NCBI RefSeq assembly: GCF_004793765.1
Contig: NZ_SRYM01000002.1
Coordinates: 1 to 64,000, forward strand
Length of the DNA stretch: 64,000 nucleotides
Source: Parabacteroides distasonis
GTDB lineage: Bacteria; Bacteroidota; Bacteroidia; Bacteroidales; Tannerellaceae
Reading direction: 5' to 3'
Below the pieces are notes generated by a model. It did not search any database and had not been told where the DNA came from. It worked only from the letters and a program-made list of their open reading frames with translations. Shown here piece by piece: positions 1 to 8,913 of this stretch. How positions within the stretch are numbered: position 1 is the stretch's first letter; each line of letters opens with the position of its first letter. Both the position numbers and the translations under genes were made by a program.

Positions 1-47
1 TTACACACGTTCTTTTAATTGTTAATTGCGTGTGAAGTAAATCTGTA

Positions 48-635
48 TCATGTCATATATTCAGGATCGACTTCTACAGCGGCAACCAACAGACCAGGTA
101 TCTCTACGATCAAACGTTTCACACGGGAACCCCGTATAGAGAGTAAACGCCCCTCGTAGCCATCCAATGGGCCACCCTCGATGCGGATCATGCGACCGTA
201 CATCGCAGGAGTTAATTCTTCAACCAAGAAATAACGTGGAGAATCATCGGAATGGACAGCACGGATAAAACGGTTCATCTCCGCATGGCCTACCGTCATC
301 GGCTTACGGTAGCCACCACGCAAATAACGATATTGGAGAGTACTGATCTCTTCTACGATTGGATCCATACACGCACAGGTCGTATGGGCAAAAAGTAAAT
401 CGTGCAGAAGAGGAACCTCCTCACGAATCCGCTTACCCTTTCTCTCAACCAACTGCCAACGCATAGGAGTGAAAACCTCTATGCCCTTTTCCTTTAGCAA
501 CCTATAGGCCGGGCGTTTAGCATTGGGACGAGTCAGGTCTCGCAATACGAACCAATTGTCTGTCAAAGGATGTTCCACTAGATGATGGGATAATTCTTCT
601 AGTCCTGAAAGAATGCGTATTTTATTAATATCCAA
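48..635 (-). CDS. UpxY/NusG-family transcription antiterminator
   Basis: A 195-aa protein with a NusG N-terminal-like domain (about residues 27-125, beginning NWFVLRDL) and a KOW-like C-terminal part with IRIEGGPLDGYEGRL. In Bacteroidales such proteins are the first gene of capsular polysaccharide loci and keep RNA polymerase from terminating early in the operon; that role is inferred from the family. The first codon appears to be TTG at 635, directly preceded by an in-frame stop, and the next in-frame ATG would cut into the NusG domain. It is divergent from dnaG. The rest of the putative capsule operon lies beyond the left edge; a 9-codon ORF overlaps the stop as ATGA. Confidence 0.8.
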   Translation of the reverse strand: MDINKIRILSGLEELSHHLVEHPLTDNWFVLRDLTRPNAKRPAYRLLKEKGIEVFTPMRWQLVERKGKRIREEVPLLHDLLFAHTTCACMDPIVEEISTLQYRYLRGGYRKPMTVGHAEMNRFIRAVHSDDSPRYFLVEELTPAMYGRMIRIEGGPLDGYEGRLLSIRGSRVKRLIVEIPGLLVAAVEVDPEYMT

Positions 636-671
636 TCAGTTACAAAATAAAATCTTATAAGCTAGAAAGCG

Positions 672-695
672 TATTCGGCGAATAGCATTCGTTTC
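672..695 (-). promoter_or_regulatory. Dyad in the leader of the antiterminator gene
   Basis: Two overlapping palindromes lie between the minus promoter (702-709) and the TTG start: TATTCG-G-CGAATA at 672-684 and an adjacent ATTCG/CGAAT pair with a 3-nt spacer. They would fold in the roughly 60-nt leader RNA or act as an operator. A regulatory role is inference only. Confidence 0.35.
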
Positions 696-701
696 ACGTC
701 G

Positions 702-709
702 CAAATATA
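702..709 (-). promoter_or_regulatory. Bacteroidetes -7 element for the antiterminator gene
   Basis: The minus strand reads TATATTTG, a match to TAnnTTTG, about 67 nt upstream of the start codon. Confidence 0.55.
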
Positions 710-747
710 GCAAAAAATAACCAAACGCAAGTAAACATCAAGCCTTG

Positions 748-777
748 TTTGTGTTTAGTTATTTTTCACTACATTTG
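748..777 (+). promoter_or_regulatory. dnaG promoter
   Basis: TTTG at 748-751 and TACATTTG at 770-777 are separated by 18 bp, a good fit to the Bacteroidetes -33/-7 pair. It is followed 8 nt later by an AAAAAGGAG stretch (786-794), a strong Shine-Dalgarno sequence for this phylum, ahead of ATG 805. Confidence 0.7.
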
Positions 778-804
778 TGTTCGCTAAAAAAGGAGTAATT
801 TAAA

Positions 805-2922
805 ATGATCGATCAACCTACCATAGACCGGATATTGGACGCGGCGAACATTGTAGATGTTGTCTCTGAATTCGTGACTCTTCGGAAACGAGGGATCAAC
901 TATGTAGGATTATGCCCGTTTCATTCGGACAAATCACCGTCTTTTTACGTATCCCCCTCAAAGAATATCTGTAAGTGTTTCGCTTGCGGAGAAGGTGGGA
1001 CCGCTGTTCACTTCATCATGAAGCACGAGCAACTCAACTATTTCGACGCTTTACGCTTTCTAGCAAAAAAATACAATATAGAGATACAGGAACGGGAACT
1101 TACCGAAAAAGAGAAACAAATCCGTAGCGACCGGGAAAGTATGCTTATCGTCAATAGTTGGGCAGGACAATACTTCTCTACTTTATTACATGAGCATATT
1201 GAAGGGAAAAGCGTAGGTATGCGCTACTTCGCCGAGCGAGGATTGCGGGAAGATATCATCCGTAAATTCCAGCTCGGGTATAGCTTAGACCAGCGGGATG
1301 CCTTATACAAAACCGCTATAAAAGCAGGCTATAAAAAGGAATTCCTCGAGAAAACCGGTTTAGTTATCGCTTATGATAACGGAAACGTGAACGATCGTTT
1401 TCGGGGACGTGTCATCTTTCCCGTCCATACGCTAAGCGGAAAGGTCGTGGCATTCGGTGGACGTGTATTGAAAAAGGACGAGAAGACCGCGAAGTACGTA
1501 AACTCTCCCGAAAGCGAGATTTATCATAAGAGCAACGAGCTTTACGGTATCTATTTCGCCAAGCAAGCGATCATGAAGCAAGATCGCTGTTTCTTGGTGG
1601 AAGGATATATGGACGTGATCGGTATGCACCAAGTGGGCGTAGAGAACGTTGTTGCCTCCTCGGGTACAGCTCTCACGCAAGGACAAATCCGACTCATACA
1701 CCGTTTCACGAATAATATCACGGTATTATATGATGGAGACGCCGCCGGAATCAAAGCGGCTCTCCGGGGTATCGATATGTTATTGGAAGAAGGGATGAAC
1801 GTCAAAGTCGTGCTTCTTCCGGCGGGAGAAGATCCGGACTCGTTTGCCCGTAGCCATAGCACGAGCGAGTTCGCAGAGTTTATCAGCCAGAACGAGACAG
1901 ATTTCATCCGTTTCAAGACAAAGTTACTATTGGCAGAAGCGGATGGCGATCCGATCAAACGTTCTGCCCTGATCTCGGATATTATCCGTACGGTAGCGAT
2001 CATACCTGATAATATCGCTCGCTCCGTGTATATCCGGGAATGTAGTACTACCATGGAAATAGACGAACAAGTCTTACTCAACGAAGTCAATAAGATCCGC
2101 CTCAACAAGGAAGGGAACCAAGCGTCTAAATCCGTAAGGAATACACCGCCCGTTCAACCTCCTGTCAATACGCTCCCTGAGTATCCGGATTTCCCCGGCT
2201 ACCAACCCTATACACCAGAAGAAGCAAGCACCCTTCCACCGGAAAATATTCCACCTCCACCACCCGAGGATTATATTTCGGAAGAGGAAACGGGTCCACC
2301 CTCTACCCCTCCCTACGAGATTCCGACAGCTCCCAACATACAGGTCCAACCGAAACGTTCTCCTTTCGAGGCTTACGAATTGGCTCTTTTACGCTATATC
2401 GTACGATACGGCGAACGTGTCCTTTATGACTACGTAGATGAGGAGACCAACGAGCATGTTATCATGCGGGTCGCCGATTATATCCGTTTTGATCTGGAAC
2501 GCGACGACCTTACGTTTTATACGCCGACCTTCAAACAAATGTTGTACGAGGCCGCCGAGCATTGCCAGAACGAGGGCTTTATGGCCAGTCGTTATTTCCT
2601 TGCCCATCCGGACCCGAATATCAGCCGGCTTGCCGCTAACCTTATCAGCGATAAGTATCAACTTAGTAAATATCATACGAAGTTCAGGGAACTGGAACAA
2701 GAAGAAGACAAATTGGATTACTTGGTACCCCGGGAGATCTATTCTATGAAAGATGCCTATATCCTCCATAAAATAAAGGATATCCAAGCGAAAATCAAAG
2801 AGGCTCAAAACAAGGGAGACATGGAACAAATCTTTGATTTAATGAAACAGAACACTCACCTCAACGAGATCAAGAACGTGCTCTGCAAAGAGCTGGGTGA
2901 GCGTATCGTATTAAAAATGTAA
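805..2922 (+). CDS. dnaG: DNA primase
   Basis: DnaG makes the RNA primers for replication. The 705-aa product has a CHC2 zinc-binding domain (CPFHSDKSPSF then CKCFACGEGG, about residues 37-65). The catalytic core has a TOPRIM region near residue 265 (VEGYMDVIGMHQ) and DGDAAG further on. A proline-rich, low-complexity linker follows (about residues 440-515) and then a C-terminal region that probably binds the replicative helicase. Length is somewhat above typical because of the linker. It is the first gene of an apparent unit with the ABC transporter that starts 12 nt downstream. Confidence 0.97.
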   Translation: MIDQPTIDRILDAANIVDVVSEFVTLRKRGINYVGLCPFHSDKSPSFYVSPSKNICKCFACGEGGTAVHFIMKHEQLNYFDALRFLAKKYNIEIQERELTEKEKQIRSDRESMLIVNSWAGQYFSTLLHEHIEGKSVGMRYFAERGLREDIIRKFQLGYSLDQRDALYKTAIKAGYKKEFLEKTGLVIAYDNGNVNDRFRGRVIFPVHTLSGKVVAFGGRVLKKDEKTAKYVNSPESEIYHKSNELYGIYFAKQAIMKQDRCFLVEGYMDVIGMHQVGVENVVASSGTALTQGQIRLIHRFTNNITVLYDGDAAGIKAALRGIDMLLEEGMNVKVVLLPAGEDPDSFARSHSTSEFAEFISQNETDFIRFKTKLLLAEADGDPIKRSALISDIIRTVAIIPDNIARSVYIRECSTTMEIDEQVLLNEVNKIRLNKEGNQASKSVRNTPPVQPPVNTLPEYPDFPGYQPYTPEEASTLPPENIPPPPPEDYISEEETGPPSTPPYEIPTAPNIQVQPKRSPFEAYELALLRYIVRYGERVLYDYVDEETNEHVIMRVADYIRFDLERDDLTFYTPTFKQMLYEAAEHCQNEGFMASRYFLAHPDPNISRLAANLISDKYQLSKYHTKFRELEQEEDKLDYLVPREIYSMKDAYILHKIKDIQAKIKEAQNKGDMEQIFDLMKQNTHLNEIKNVLCKELGERIVLKM

Positions 2923-2934
2923 TAAAAAACATCT

Positions 2935-3807
2935 ATGAATTTCCTTGAGACAGAAAACGTGGTAAAACAGTACGCCGGACATTTGGCACTAAACAAGGTG
3001 AGTATCCAAGTTCCTCAAGGAACTATCTTTGGATTACTGGGGCCTAACGGAGCGGGCAAGACTACCTTGATCCGGATCATCAACCGGATTACGGCGCCGG
3101 ATAGCGGAATCGTTCGCTTCAACGGCCATGAATCCAGCCCGGAAGACATCTATCAGATCGGTTACTTGCCGGAAGAAAGAGGATTATATAAAAAGATGAA
3201 AGTCGGAGAGCAGGCTATCTATTTGGCGCAATTGAAAGGTCTCTCCTATTCAGAGGCACGCAAGCGTTTGACCCGTTGGTTCGACAAATTTGACATCATG
3301 CCTTGGTGGAATCGCAAGCTGGAGGAGCTGTCGAAAGGTATGCAGCAGAAAGTACAATTCATCATTACCGTGATACACGAACCCGAGTTATTGATCTTTG
3401 ACGAGCCTTTTAGTGGGTTTGATCCAGTCAACGCCGATCGCCTTAAACAAGAGATACTGGAATTGAAGGCTGCCGGACATACGATTATCTTCTCCACCCA
3501 TAATATGTCGTCTGTAGAGGAGATTTGTGACGAGATCGCTTTGATCAATCGCTCAGAGGTCGTCCTGTCCGGTAATGTCAAAGAGGTACGGGAACGGTTT
3601 AAGAGCAATACCTATATATTAAATGTACGCAAGGGGACTGGAGGAACAGAAAAGTTAAAGATACACAAGGAAGAGAATATCAGTAACTCCGACTGGCTCA
3701 CCCAGCTGGCGTCCCAATATGAGATTCTTTCCTTCACGGAAGAGATCCCTTCCATGAATGACATTTTTATCAACACCGTTTCCGGTACAAACACATCAAA
3801 GGTATGA
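2935..3807 (+). CDS. ABC exporter ATP-binding subunit, NatA-like
   Basis: A 290-aa nucleotide-binding subunit. Walker A is GPNGAGKTT (about residues 36-44), the signature is LSKGMQQKVQ (about 131) and Walker B is LLIFDEP (about 151-157), with the switch histidine in STHNMSS. A C-terminal extension of about 80 residues resembles the NatA/CcmA-like class. It overlaps the permease gene by 4 nt (ATGA), so the two are surely co-translated. Substrate cannot be read from sequence; the family includes Na+ and drug exporters. Confidence 0.9.
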   Translation: MNFLETENVVKQYAGHLALNKVSIQVPQGTIFGLLGPNGAGKTTLIRIINRITAPDSGIVRFNGHESSPEDIYQIGYLPEERGLYKKMKVGEQAIYLAQLKGLSYSEARKRLTRWFDKFDIMPWWNRKLEELSKGMQQKVQFIITVIHEPELLIFDEPFSGFDPVNADRLKQEILELKAAGHTIIFSTHNMSSVEEICDEIALINRSEVVLSGNVKEVRERFKSNTYILNVRKGTGGTEKLKIHKEENISNSDWLTQLASQYEILSFTEEIPSMNDIFINTVSGTNTSKV

Positions 3808-5120
3808 GCAAAATTGGATTAATCATCAAACGGGAATATCTCCGGAGAGTAAGCAAGAAGTCATTTATCCTGCTCACGTTCCTCACACCGTTTCTATTCG
3901 CAGCGCTTGTATTCGTCCCCCTATGGCTCTCTTCCATCAAGGGAGATGAGGTTCATACAGTCGCCATACTCGACGCCACCGACAAATATGCCCCGTTGTT
4001 CGAAGATACGGAAAGTTATCGTTTTATCAACGGCGACAAAGATATGGATGAGTACAGGCAAATGTCGGAAAAGGAGATATTCGCATTTCTCAACATCTCC
4101 GACGACTTGCAGAAAAATCCGAAAAACGCAACCCTCTATTCCAAGAAACAAATCCCGGCGGATTTGAGCCGACTCGTCAATATGACATTAAAGAAGCAGA
4201 TAGAGAGTGACAAACTGGCAACATTCAATATCCCCAACCTACAAGAGATCATAAAAGAAAGTAAAGTAGATTTCAACATACAAACGATCAAGTGGGGGGA
4301 TGACGGAAGCGAAAAACAATCCTCATCCGTAGTGGCATCCATAACCGGAGTAATTTTCACCATGCTTATTTATATGTTCATCCTAATCTATGGAGGAATG
4401 GTCATGCAAGGGGTTATGGAAGAAAAGACGAACCGGATCATCGAGATTATGATCTCGTCCGTCAAACCTTTCGACTTGATGATGGGTAAGATTATAGGAA
4501 TCGGCTTTGTCGGGCTTACGCAAGTATTCCTTTGGACAATTATGACCTTTATTCTCATCACCGGGGGAACTTTCTTTTTGGGAGGAGGTATGGAAAGCGA
4601 GATCTTGCGATCAAGCATGGCACTTAACACAGCCCCTAACATGACGGCTATCGCAGCCCAACAGCCGGGAAATGAATGGATAGGGGTGCTTCATACGATT
4701 AACTTCACCGAGATAGGCATCTTGTTTATCGCTTATTTCATAGGCGGCTACTTATTATATTCTTCTTTATTCGCTGCTATCGGATCAGCCGTAGATGGCC
4801 AAGAAGACACGCAACAATTCATGCTGCCAATCACACTCCTTTTGATTTTCGCCCTTTATGCGGGAATCTATAGCATGGAAAACCCCGACGGGCCATTAGC
4901 TTTCTGGTGCTCCATGATCCCATTCACCTCTCCGATCGTCATGATGGTCCGGGTACCATTCGAGGTACCTTTGTGGGAAATACTACTTTCCATTGGATTT
5001 TTGTATATATCATCCATCAGTTTCACTTGGTTTTCCGCCAAAATATACCGTGTAGGCATTCTTATGTATGGTAAGAAACCCAGTATAAAGGAGATATTCA
5101 AATGGCTTCGTTACAAATAA
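3804..5120 (+). CDS. ABC exporter permease, NatB-like (ABC-2 type)
   Basis: A 438-aa membrane protein. One N-terminal transmembrane helix (about residues 22-42) is followed by a large periplasmic domain (about 43-175) and then about five helices in the C-terminal half. This is the ABC2_membrane_3 layout of NatB. The motif GGMVMQGVMEEKTNRIIEIM just after the second helix is typical of the family. It pairs with the overlapping ATPase gene. A rho-independent terminator follows 18 nt after the stop. Confidence 0.88.
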   Translation: MSKIGLIIKREYLRRVSKKSFILLTFLTPFLFAALVFVPLWLSSIKGDEVHTVAILDATDKYAPLFEDTESYRFINGDKDMDEYRQMSEKEIFAFLNISDDLQKNPKNATLYSKKQIPADLSRLVNMTLKKQIESDKLATFNIPNLQEIIKESKVDFNIQTIKWGDDGSEKQSSSVVASITGVIFTMLIYMFILIYGGMVMQGVMEEKTNRIIEIMISSVKPFDLMMGKIIGIGFVGLTQVFLWTIMTFILITGGTFFLGGGMESEILRSSMALNTAPNMTAIAAQQPGNEWIGVLHTINFTEIGILFIAYFIGGYLLYSSLFAAIGSAVDGQEDTQQFMLPITLLLIFALYAGIYSMENPDGPLAFWCSMIPFTSPIVMMVRVPFEVPLWEILLSIGFLYISSISFTWFSAKIYRVGILMYGKKPSIKEIFKWLRYK

Positions 5121-5138
5121 AAACAAAATATCTACAAC

Positions 5139-5175
5139 AAAAGCCTCGCTACTCTTATCGAATAACGAGGCTTTT
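5139..5175. terminator. Bidirectional rho-independent terminator
   Basis: A perfect 10-bp inverted repeat AAAAGCCTCG / CGAGGCTTTT has A- and T-runs on its ends. It ends the dnaG/ABC unit on plus and the tRNA-Gln transcript on minus. Confidence 0.8.
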
Positions 5176-5178
5176 ATG

Positions 5179-5249
5179 TTGTTCTACCTGGATTCGAACC
5201 AGGACAAACAGGACCAGAATCTGTTGTGCTACCATTACACCATAGAACA
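5179..5249 (-). tRNA. tRNA-Gln (anticodon CTG)
   Basis: A 71-nt cloverleaf on minus. The acceptor stem is TGTTCTA/TAGAACA with discriminator A, the D stem is GTG/CAC, the T arm is CCTGG-TTCGAAT-CCAGG and the anticodon loop is TTCTGGT. The anticodon CTG lies at 5215-5217 (plus coordinates). The last base pair of the anticodon stem (31-39) is an A-C mismatch. CCA is not encoded. A minus promoter lies about 38 nt upstream. Confidence 0.93.
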
Positions 5250-5286
5250 ATATTTAACAAATCACCAACTCTCTTGTTAGCGAGTG

Positions 5287-5294
5287 CAAAGGTA
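5287..5294 (-). promoter_or_regulatory. -7 element for tRNA-Gln
   Basis: The minus strand reads TACCTTTG, matching TAnnTTTG, about 38 nt upstream of the tRNA 5' end. Confidence 0.55.
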
Positions 5295-5453
5295 TATACT
5301 TTTTCAAAATTTACAAATAAACCTTCGAAAAAATGTCTAGAAAAAAGACATAGGTGTTTTTTTAAAAGCTTATAACAATCGAGGAAACAATCTTAAACAA
5401 GGTATTACACATATATTAATGAAAGAAAAAGACGTATGTAACGAATTAAGAAG

Positions 5454-5461
5454 TATATTTG
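5454..5461 (+). promoter_or_regulatory. -7 element for rsfS-ftsH
   Basis: TATATTTG, 31 nt before the rsfS ATG. Confidence 0.6.
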
Positions 5462-5492
5462 CAACTTGGAAAATTATATCAGTAAGAAATAA

Positions 5493-5852
5493 ATGGATCA
5501 AACAAAAGAATTAGTAAAAACGATTGTTGAAGGCCTTCAAGAAAAAAGAGGCAAAAATATTGTAACTGTAGATTTAAGCCAGACTTCTGGTGCCATTTGT
5601 CAATACATGGTTATTTGTGAGGGAAACACTCCTACCCAAGTTTCTGCTTTATCCGATTCCGTATGGGATTTCGCACGCAAGAATGCAAATGAGAAGCCTC
5701 TGTCCATTGATGGTACACAGGGTGCTCAATGGATCGGCATGGATTATGGCACAGTTCTTGTACATATATTCTTGCCGGAGCAACGTGCATTTTATAACTT
5801 GGAGAACCTTTGGGCAGACTCGAAGGTTATACAAGTACCTAACATTGATTAA
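5493..5852 (+). CDS. rsfS: Ribosome silencing factor RsfS
   Basis: A 119-aa RsfS/Iojap/YbeB protein. Family members bind ribosomal protein L14 and block joining of the 30S and 50S subunits when nutrients are low. Visible family features are the N-terminal helix (LVKTIVEGLQEKRGKNI), the strand DLSQTSGAICQYMVICEG, and the C-terminal WIGMDYGTVLVHIFLPEQRAFYNLENLW. The length is normal. It stands 30 nt before ftsH, under the same upstream promoter. Confidence 0.93.
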   Translation: MDQTKELVKTIVEGLQEKRGKNIVTVDLSQTSGAICQYMVICEGNTPTQVSALSDSVWDFARKNANEKPLSIDGTQGAQWIGMDYGTVLVHIFLPEQRAFYNLENLWADSKVIQVPNID

Positions 5853-5882
5853 GCCGGCCTAAATATTTGATGATAATTTTTT

Positions 5883-7937
5883 ATGGAAAATAAAAACGAC
5901 ATATTTAATAAGACACCGAAGGGAGGGAAACCCAAAATGTTTCGTTTTAATTTGTATTGGATGTACGGGTTAATCTTTATTATGCTTGTCGCCCTATACA
6001 TGACAAATGATTCTTCGGGAACGAAAGAGCTTGGCTGGACGGAGTTCCAGAAACTAGCGCAAGAAAACGTATTCGATAAAATGACAGTCTACAACAAGAA
6101 GAACTTGGTGGAGGCGACAGTGAAAAACGGACATACCGAACAGGTCTTCGGGAATATGGACATTTCTAAAATCGGGGTTTCTCCGAAAGTATATGTAAAG
6201 ATCCCATCAGCCGACAAATTTTCCGATTTCTATGACAAAGCGGTAGCCGATAATCATATCGACACGCAAGTTCGATTCGAGGAAGGCGATGACGCTATTT
6301 GGAATTTCCTAGTTTCATTTGGCCCGATTATCTTATTGATCGGTGTATGGATGTTCTTGATGAGGCGAATGTCAGGTGGCACCGGCGCAGGTCCGGGTAA
6401 TGTATTCAGCGTTGGTAAGGCCAAAGCCCAGCTTTTTGATAAAGATAACGACCGTAAGGTGACATTCAAGGATGTTGCTGGATTGGCGGAAGCGAAACAA
6501 GAGGTAGAGGAGATCGTCTCTTTCTTGAAGAATCCGGAAAAATACACCGAATTAGGAGGTAAGATACCTAAGGGTGCATTATTGGTAGGTCCTCCGGGAA
6601 CCGGTAAGACATTATTGGCAAAGGCTGTTGCCGGAGAAGCTAATGTACCATTTTTCTCCTTGTCTGGCTCTGATTTCGTGGAGATGTTTGTTGGTGTAGG
6701 TGCCTCCCGTGTGCGTGACTTATTCCGCCAAGCGAAGGAAAAATCTCCTTGTATCGTCTTTATTGATGAGATCGATGCGGTAGGCCGTGCCCGTGGAAAG
6801 AACGCAAATATGAATAGCAACGATGAGCGTGAGAACACGTTGAACCAGTTGTTGACCGAAATGGATGGTTTTGGCTCTAACAGTGGTGTTATTATCTTAG
6901 CCGCTACAAACCGTGCGGACATTTTGGATAAAGCGTTGTTGCGTGCCGGACGTTTTGACCGACAAATCCATGTTGAATTACCAGATTTGAATGAACGTAA
7001 AGAGATATTCGGGGTGCATTTGCGTCCGATCAAGATCGATGAAAGTGTAGACGCTGAGTTCCTAGCAAGGCAGACTCCGGGTTTCTCGGGGGCTGATATC
7101 GCTAATGTTTGTAATGAGGCTGCTTTGATCGCCGCCCGTAATGGAAAGAAATTCGTACAGAAAGAAGATTTCATGAATGCGGTAGACCGCATTGTCGGTG
7201 GTTTGGAGAAACGTTCGAAGATCACAACGGAGGAAGAACGTAAATGTATCGCAAACCATGAGGCCGGCCACGCTACGTTAAGTTGGTTGTTGGAACATGC
7301 CAATCCACTGGTTAAGGTGACAATCGTTCCCCGTGGTAAGGCATTAGGTGCGGCATGGTATTTGCCGGAAGAGAGACAGATCACCACCCGCGAGCAATTA
7401 CAGGATGAGATGTGTGCCACCTTAGGTGGACGTGCCGCAGAGGAATTAGTCTTGGGAAAAATATCCACAGGCGCATCCAACGATTTGGAACGTGTCACGA
7501 AACAAGCATATGCGATGGTCGTTTACTTCGGTATGAGCGATAAGCTTCCTAACTTGAACTATTACGACTCCACCGGACAGGATTGGGGATTTACCAAGCC
7601 TTATAGTGAGGAGACCGCAAAATTGATAGATACGGAAGTACAGAAGATCATCAATGAGCAATACGACAGGGCAAAACGGATATTATCCGAGAACAAGGAA
7701 GGACATAGCAAGTTAGCACAGGTATTATTGGATCGTGAGGTAATCTACTCAGAAGATGTAGAGCATATCTTCGGGAAACGCGCCTGGATCTCCCGTTCCC
7801 AAGAGATTCTGGAGTTGCAGGAAAAGGCTAACGGAAGGAACAGGGAAAATGCGGATAAGGAGGCAGAAGCGGGCGCTACAACGGAAAACGTAACCGATGC
7901 TCCTACCGAAGAAAACAAGACAGGAAAAATAGCTTGA
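5883..7937 (+). CDS. ftsH: ATP-dependent zinc metalloprotease FtsH
   Basis: A 684-aa membrane AAA+ protease that degrades membrane and some soluble proteins. The order is: N-terminal helix (about residues 24-42), periplasmic domain, second helix (about 138-160), and an AAA module. Walker A is GPPGTGKT (about 236-243), Walker B is IVFIDEIDAVG, and the second region of homology ends in GRFDRQI. The M41 protease site HEAGH is at about 459-463. The C-terminal tail is acidic and low in complexity. All key residues are present. Confidence 0.97.
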   Translation: MENKNDIFNKTPKGGKPKMFRFNLYWMYGLIFIMLVALYMTNDSSGTKELGWTEFQKLAQENVFDKMTVYNKKNLVEATVKNGHTEQVFGNMDISKIGVSPKVYVKIPSADKFSDFYDKAVADNHIDTQVRFEEGDDAIWNFLVSFGPIILLIGVWMFLMRRMSGGTGAGPGNVFSVGKAKAQLFDKDNDRKVTFKDVAGLAEAKQEVEEIVSFLKNPEKYTELGGKIPKGALLVGPPGTGKTLLAKAVAGEANVPFFSLSGSDFVEMFVGVGASRVRDLFRQAKEKSPCIVFIDEIDAVGRARGKNANMNSNDERENTLNQLLTEMDGFGSNSGVIILAATNRADILDKALLRAGRFDRQIHVELPDLNERKEIFGVHLRPIKIDESVDAEFLARQTPGFSGADIANVCNEAALIAARNGKKFVQKEDFMNAVDRIVGGLEKRSKITTEEERKCIANHEAGHATLSWLLEHANPLVKVTIVPRGKALGAAWYLPEERQITTREQLQDEMCATLGGRAAEELVLGKISTGASNDLERVTKQAYAMVVYFGMSDKLPNLNYYDSTGQDWGFTKPYSEETAKLIDTEVQKIINEQYDRAKRILSENKEGHSKLAQVLLDREVIYSEDVEHIFGKRAWISRSQEILELQEKANGRNRENADKEAEAGATTENVTDAPTEENKTGKIA

Positions 7938-7959
7938 CCAAAGTCAAGACATTCATAAC

Positions 7960-8010
7960 AAGGAAGGCTGGGGCGTATCTTTGATCAAAAGTTACTATCC
8001 AGCCTTCCTT
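7960..8010 (+). terminator. Hairpin between ftsH and cdsA
   Basis: A 12-bp perfect inverted repeat AAGGAAGGCTGG / CCAGCCTTCCTT with a 27-nt loop. There is no long T-run after it, so it may be a weak terminator or an mRNA 3' stabiliser. cdsA has its own promoter just downstream. Confidence 0.5.
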
Positions 8011-8035
8011 ATTGCTGTATTATCAATTTATTAGT

Positions 8036-8043
8036 TATATTTG
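8036..8043 (+). promoter_or_regulatory. -7 element for cdsA
   Basis: TATATTTG. It overlaps the TTG at 8041 that opens the longest reading frame, so that codon cannot be the translation start. Confidence 0.6.
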
Positions 8044-8079
8044 CAGCAAAAATTACAAACAAGCAAAAACACTATTGTT

Positions 8080-8913
8080 TTGAAAAATCTGATTACACGT
8101 GCATTGACTGGCGTCATTTTCGTAGCGGTATTAGTCGGTGCGATCTATTTCCACTCCTATTATTTTCTTGCGGTATTTGGACTCATTACCGGGCTTTCTC
8201 TATGGGAGTTCTACGGATTGGTCAAACATTATGAGAATGCCGCCATCAAACGGTTTGTCAGTTCCTTAGGGGGTGCCTACCTTTTCGCCGCCACATTCGG
8301 TTACGCCAATGGGTTGGTAGGAGGCAATATATTTCTACCCTATCTTTTATTTTTAATATATACCATGATCACCGAGCTTTACGATAAAGCCAGCAATCCG
8401 ATCAATAACTGGGCTTTGACCTTATTCGGCCAAATCTATTGCGCAGGCTCTTTTTCTCTACTAAACTTTATCACATCGGTTCCCAACACACCGGGCGAGA
8501 TCATACATATCCCCTATTTTGCCTTGGCTATTTTTGTTTTCGTATGGGTAAATGATACGGGAGCTTATCTGGTAGGATCTATGTTCGGAAAAAGAAGATT
8601 GTTCGAACGTATCTCTCCTAAGAAGTCATGGGAAGGTTTCTATGGGGGATTAACGTTCGTTTTAATAGCTTCCCAAATATTCGCTTGGTTCATGCCGGCC
8701 ACCAATTGGTACACATGGCTTGGACTAGCCGTGGCGATCGTAGTATTCGGGACTTGGGGAGACTTGATCGAATCTCTAATGAAACGTACGCTAGGCGTGA
8801 AAGATTCCGGGTATATATTACCCGGACACGGAGGCATGCTGGATCGCTTCGATAGCGTAATGATGGCAATTCCAGCCGCTTATATCTATATCGAGTTATT
8901 TATTCGAAATTAA
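8080..8913 (+). CDS. cdsA: Phosphatidate cytidylyltransferase
   Basis: CdsA makes CDP-diacylglycerol from phosphatidate and CTP, the branch point for phospholipids. The product (277 aa from TTG 8080, KNLITRALTGV) is a multi-helix membrane protein ending with the family signature: KKSWEG, then GDLIESLMKRTLGVKDSG and LPGHGGMLDRFDS. I chose TTG 8080 because the frame's earlier TTG (8041) lies inside the promoter and no ATG occurs near the start. It converges on porT with a 14-nt overlap. Confidence 0.92.
   Translation: MKNLITRALTGVIFVAVLVGAIYFHSYYFLAVFGLITGLSLWEFYGLVKHYENAAIKRFVSSLGGAYLFAATFGYANGLVGGNIFLPYLLFLIYTMITELYDKASNPINNWALTLFGQIYCAGSFSLLNFITSVPNTPGEIIHIPYFALAIFVFVWVNDTGAYLVGSMFGKRRLFERISPKKSWEGFYGGLTFVLIASQIFAWFMPATNWYTWLGLAVAIVVFGTWGDLIESLMKRTLGVKDSGYILPGHGGMLDRFDSVMMAIPAAYIYIELFIRN

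Noticed and set aside
6254-7498. 414-codon open frame on minus inside ftsH
   Set aside because: Composition shadow of a highly conserved gene; no domain or start signals.
8041-8079. Upstream TTG start for cdsA
   Set aside because: The codon lies inside the -7 element TATATTTG; TTG 8080 is downstream of the promoter and gives a normal N-terminus.
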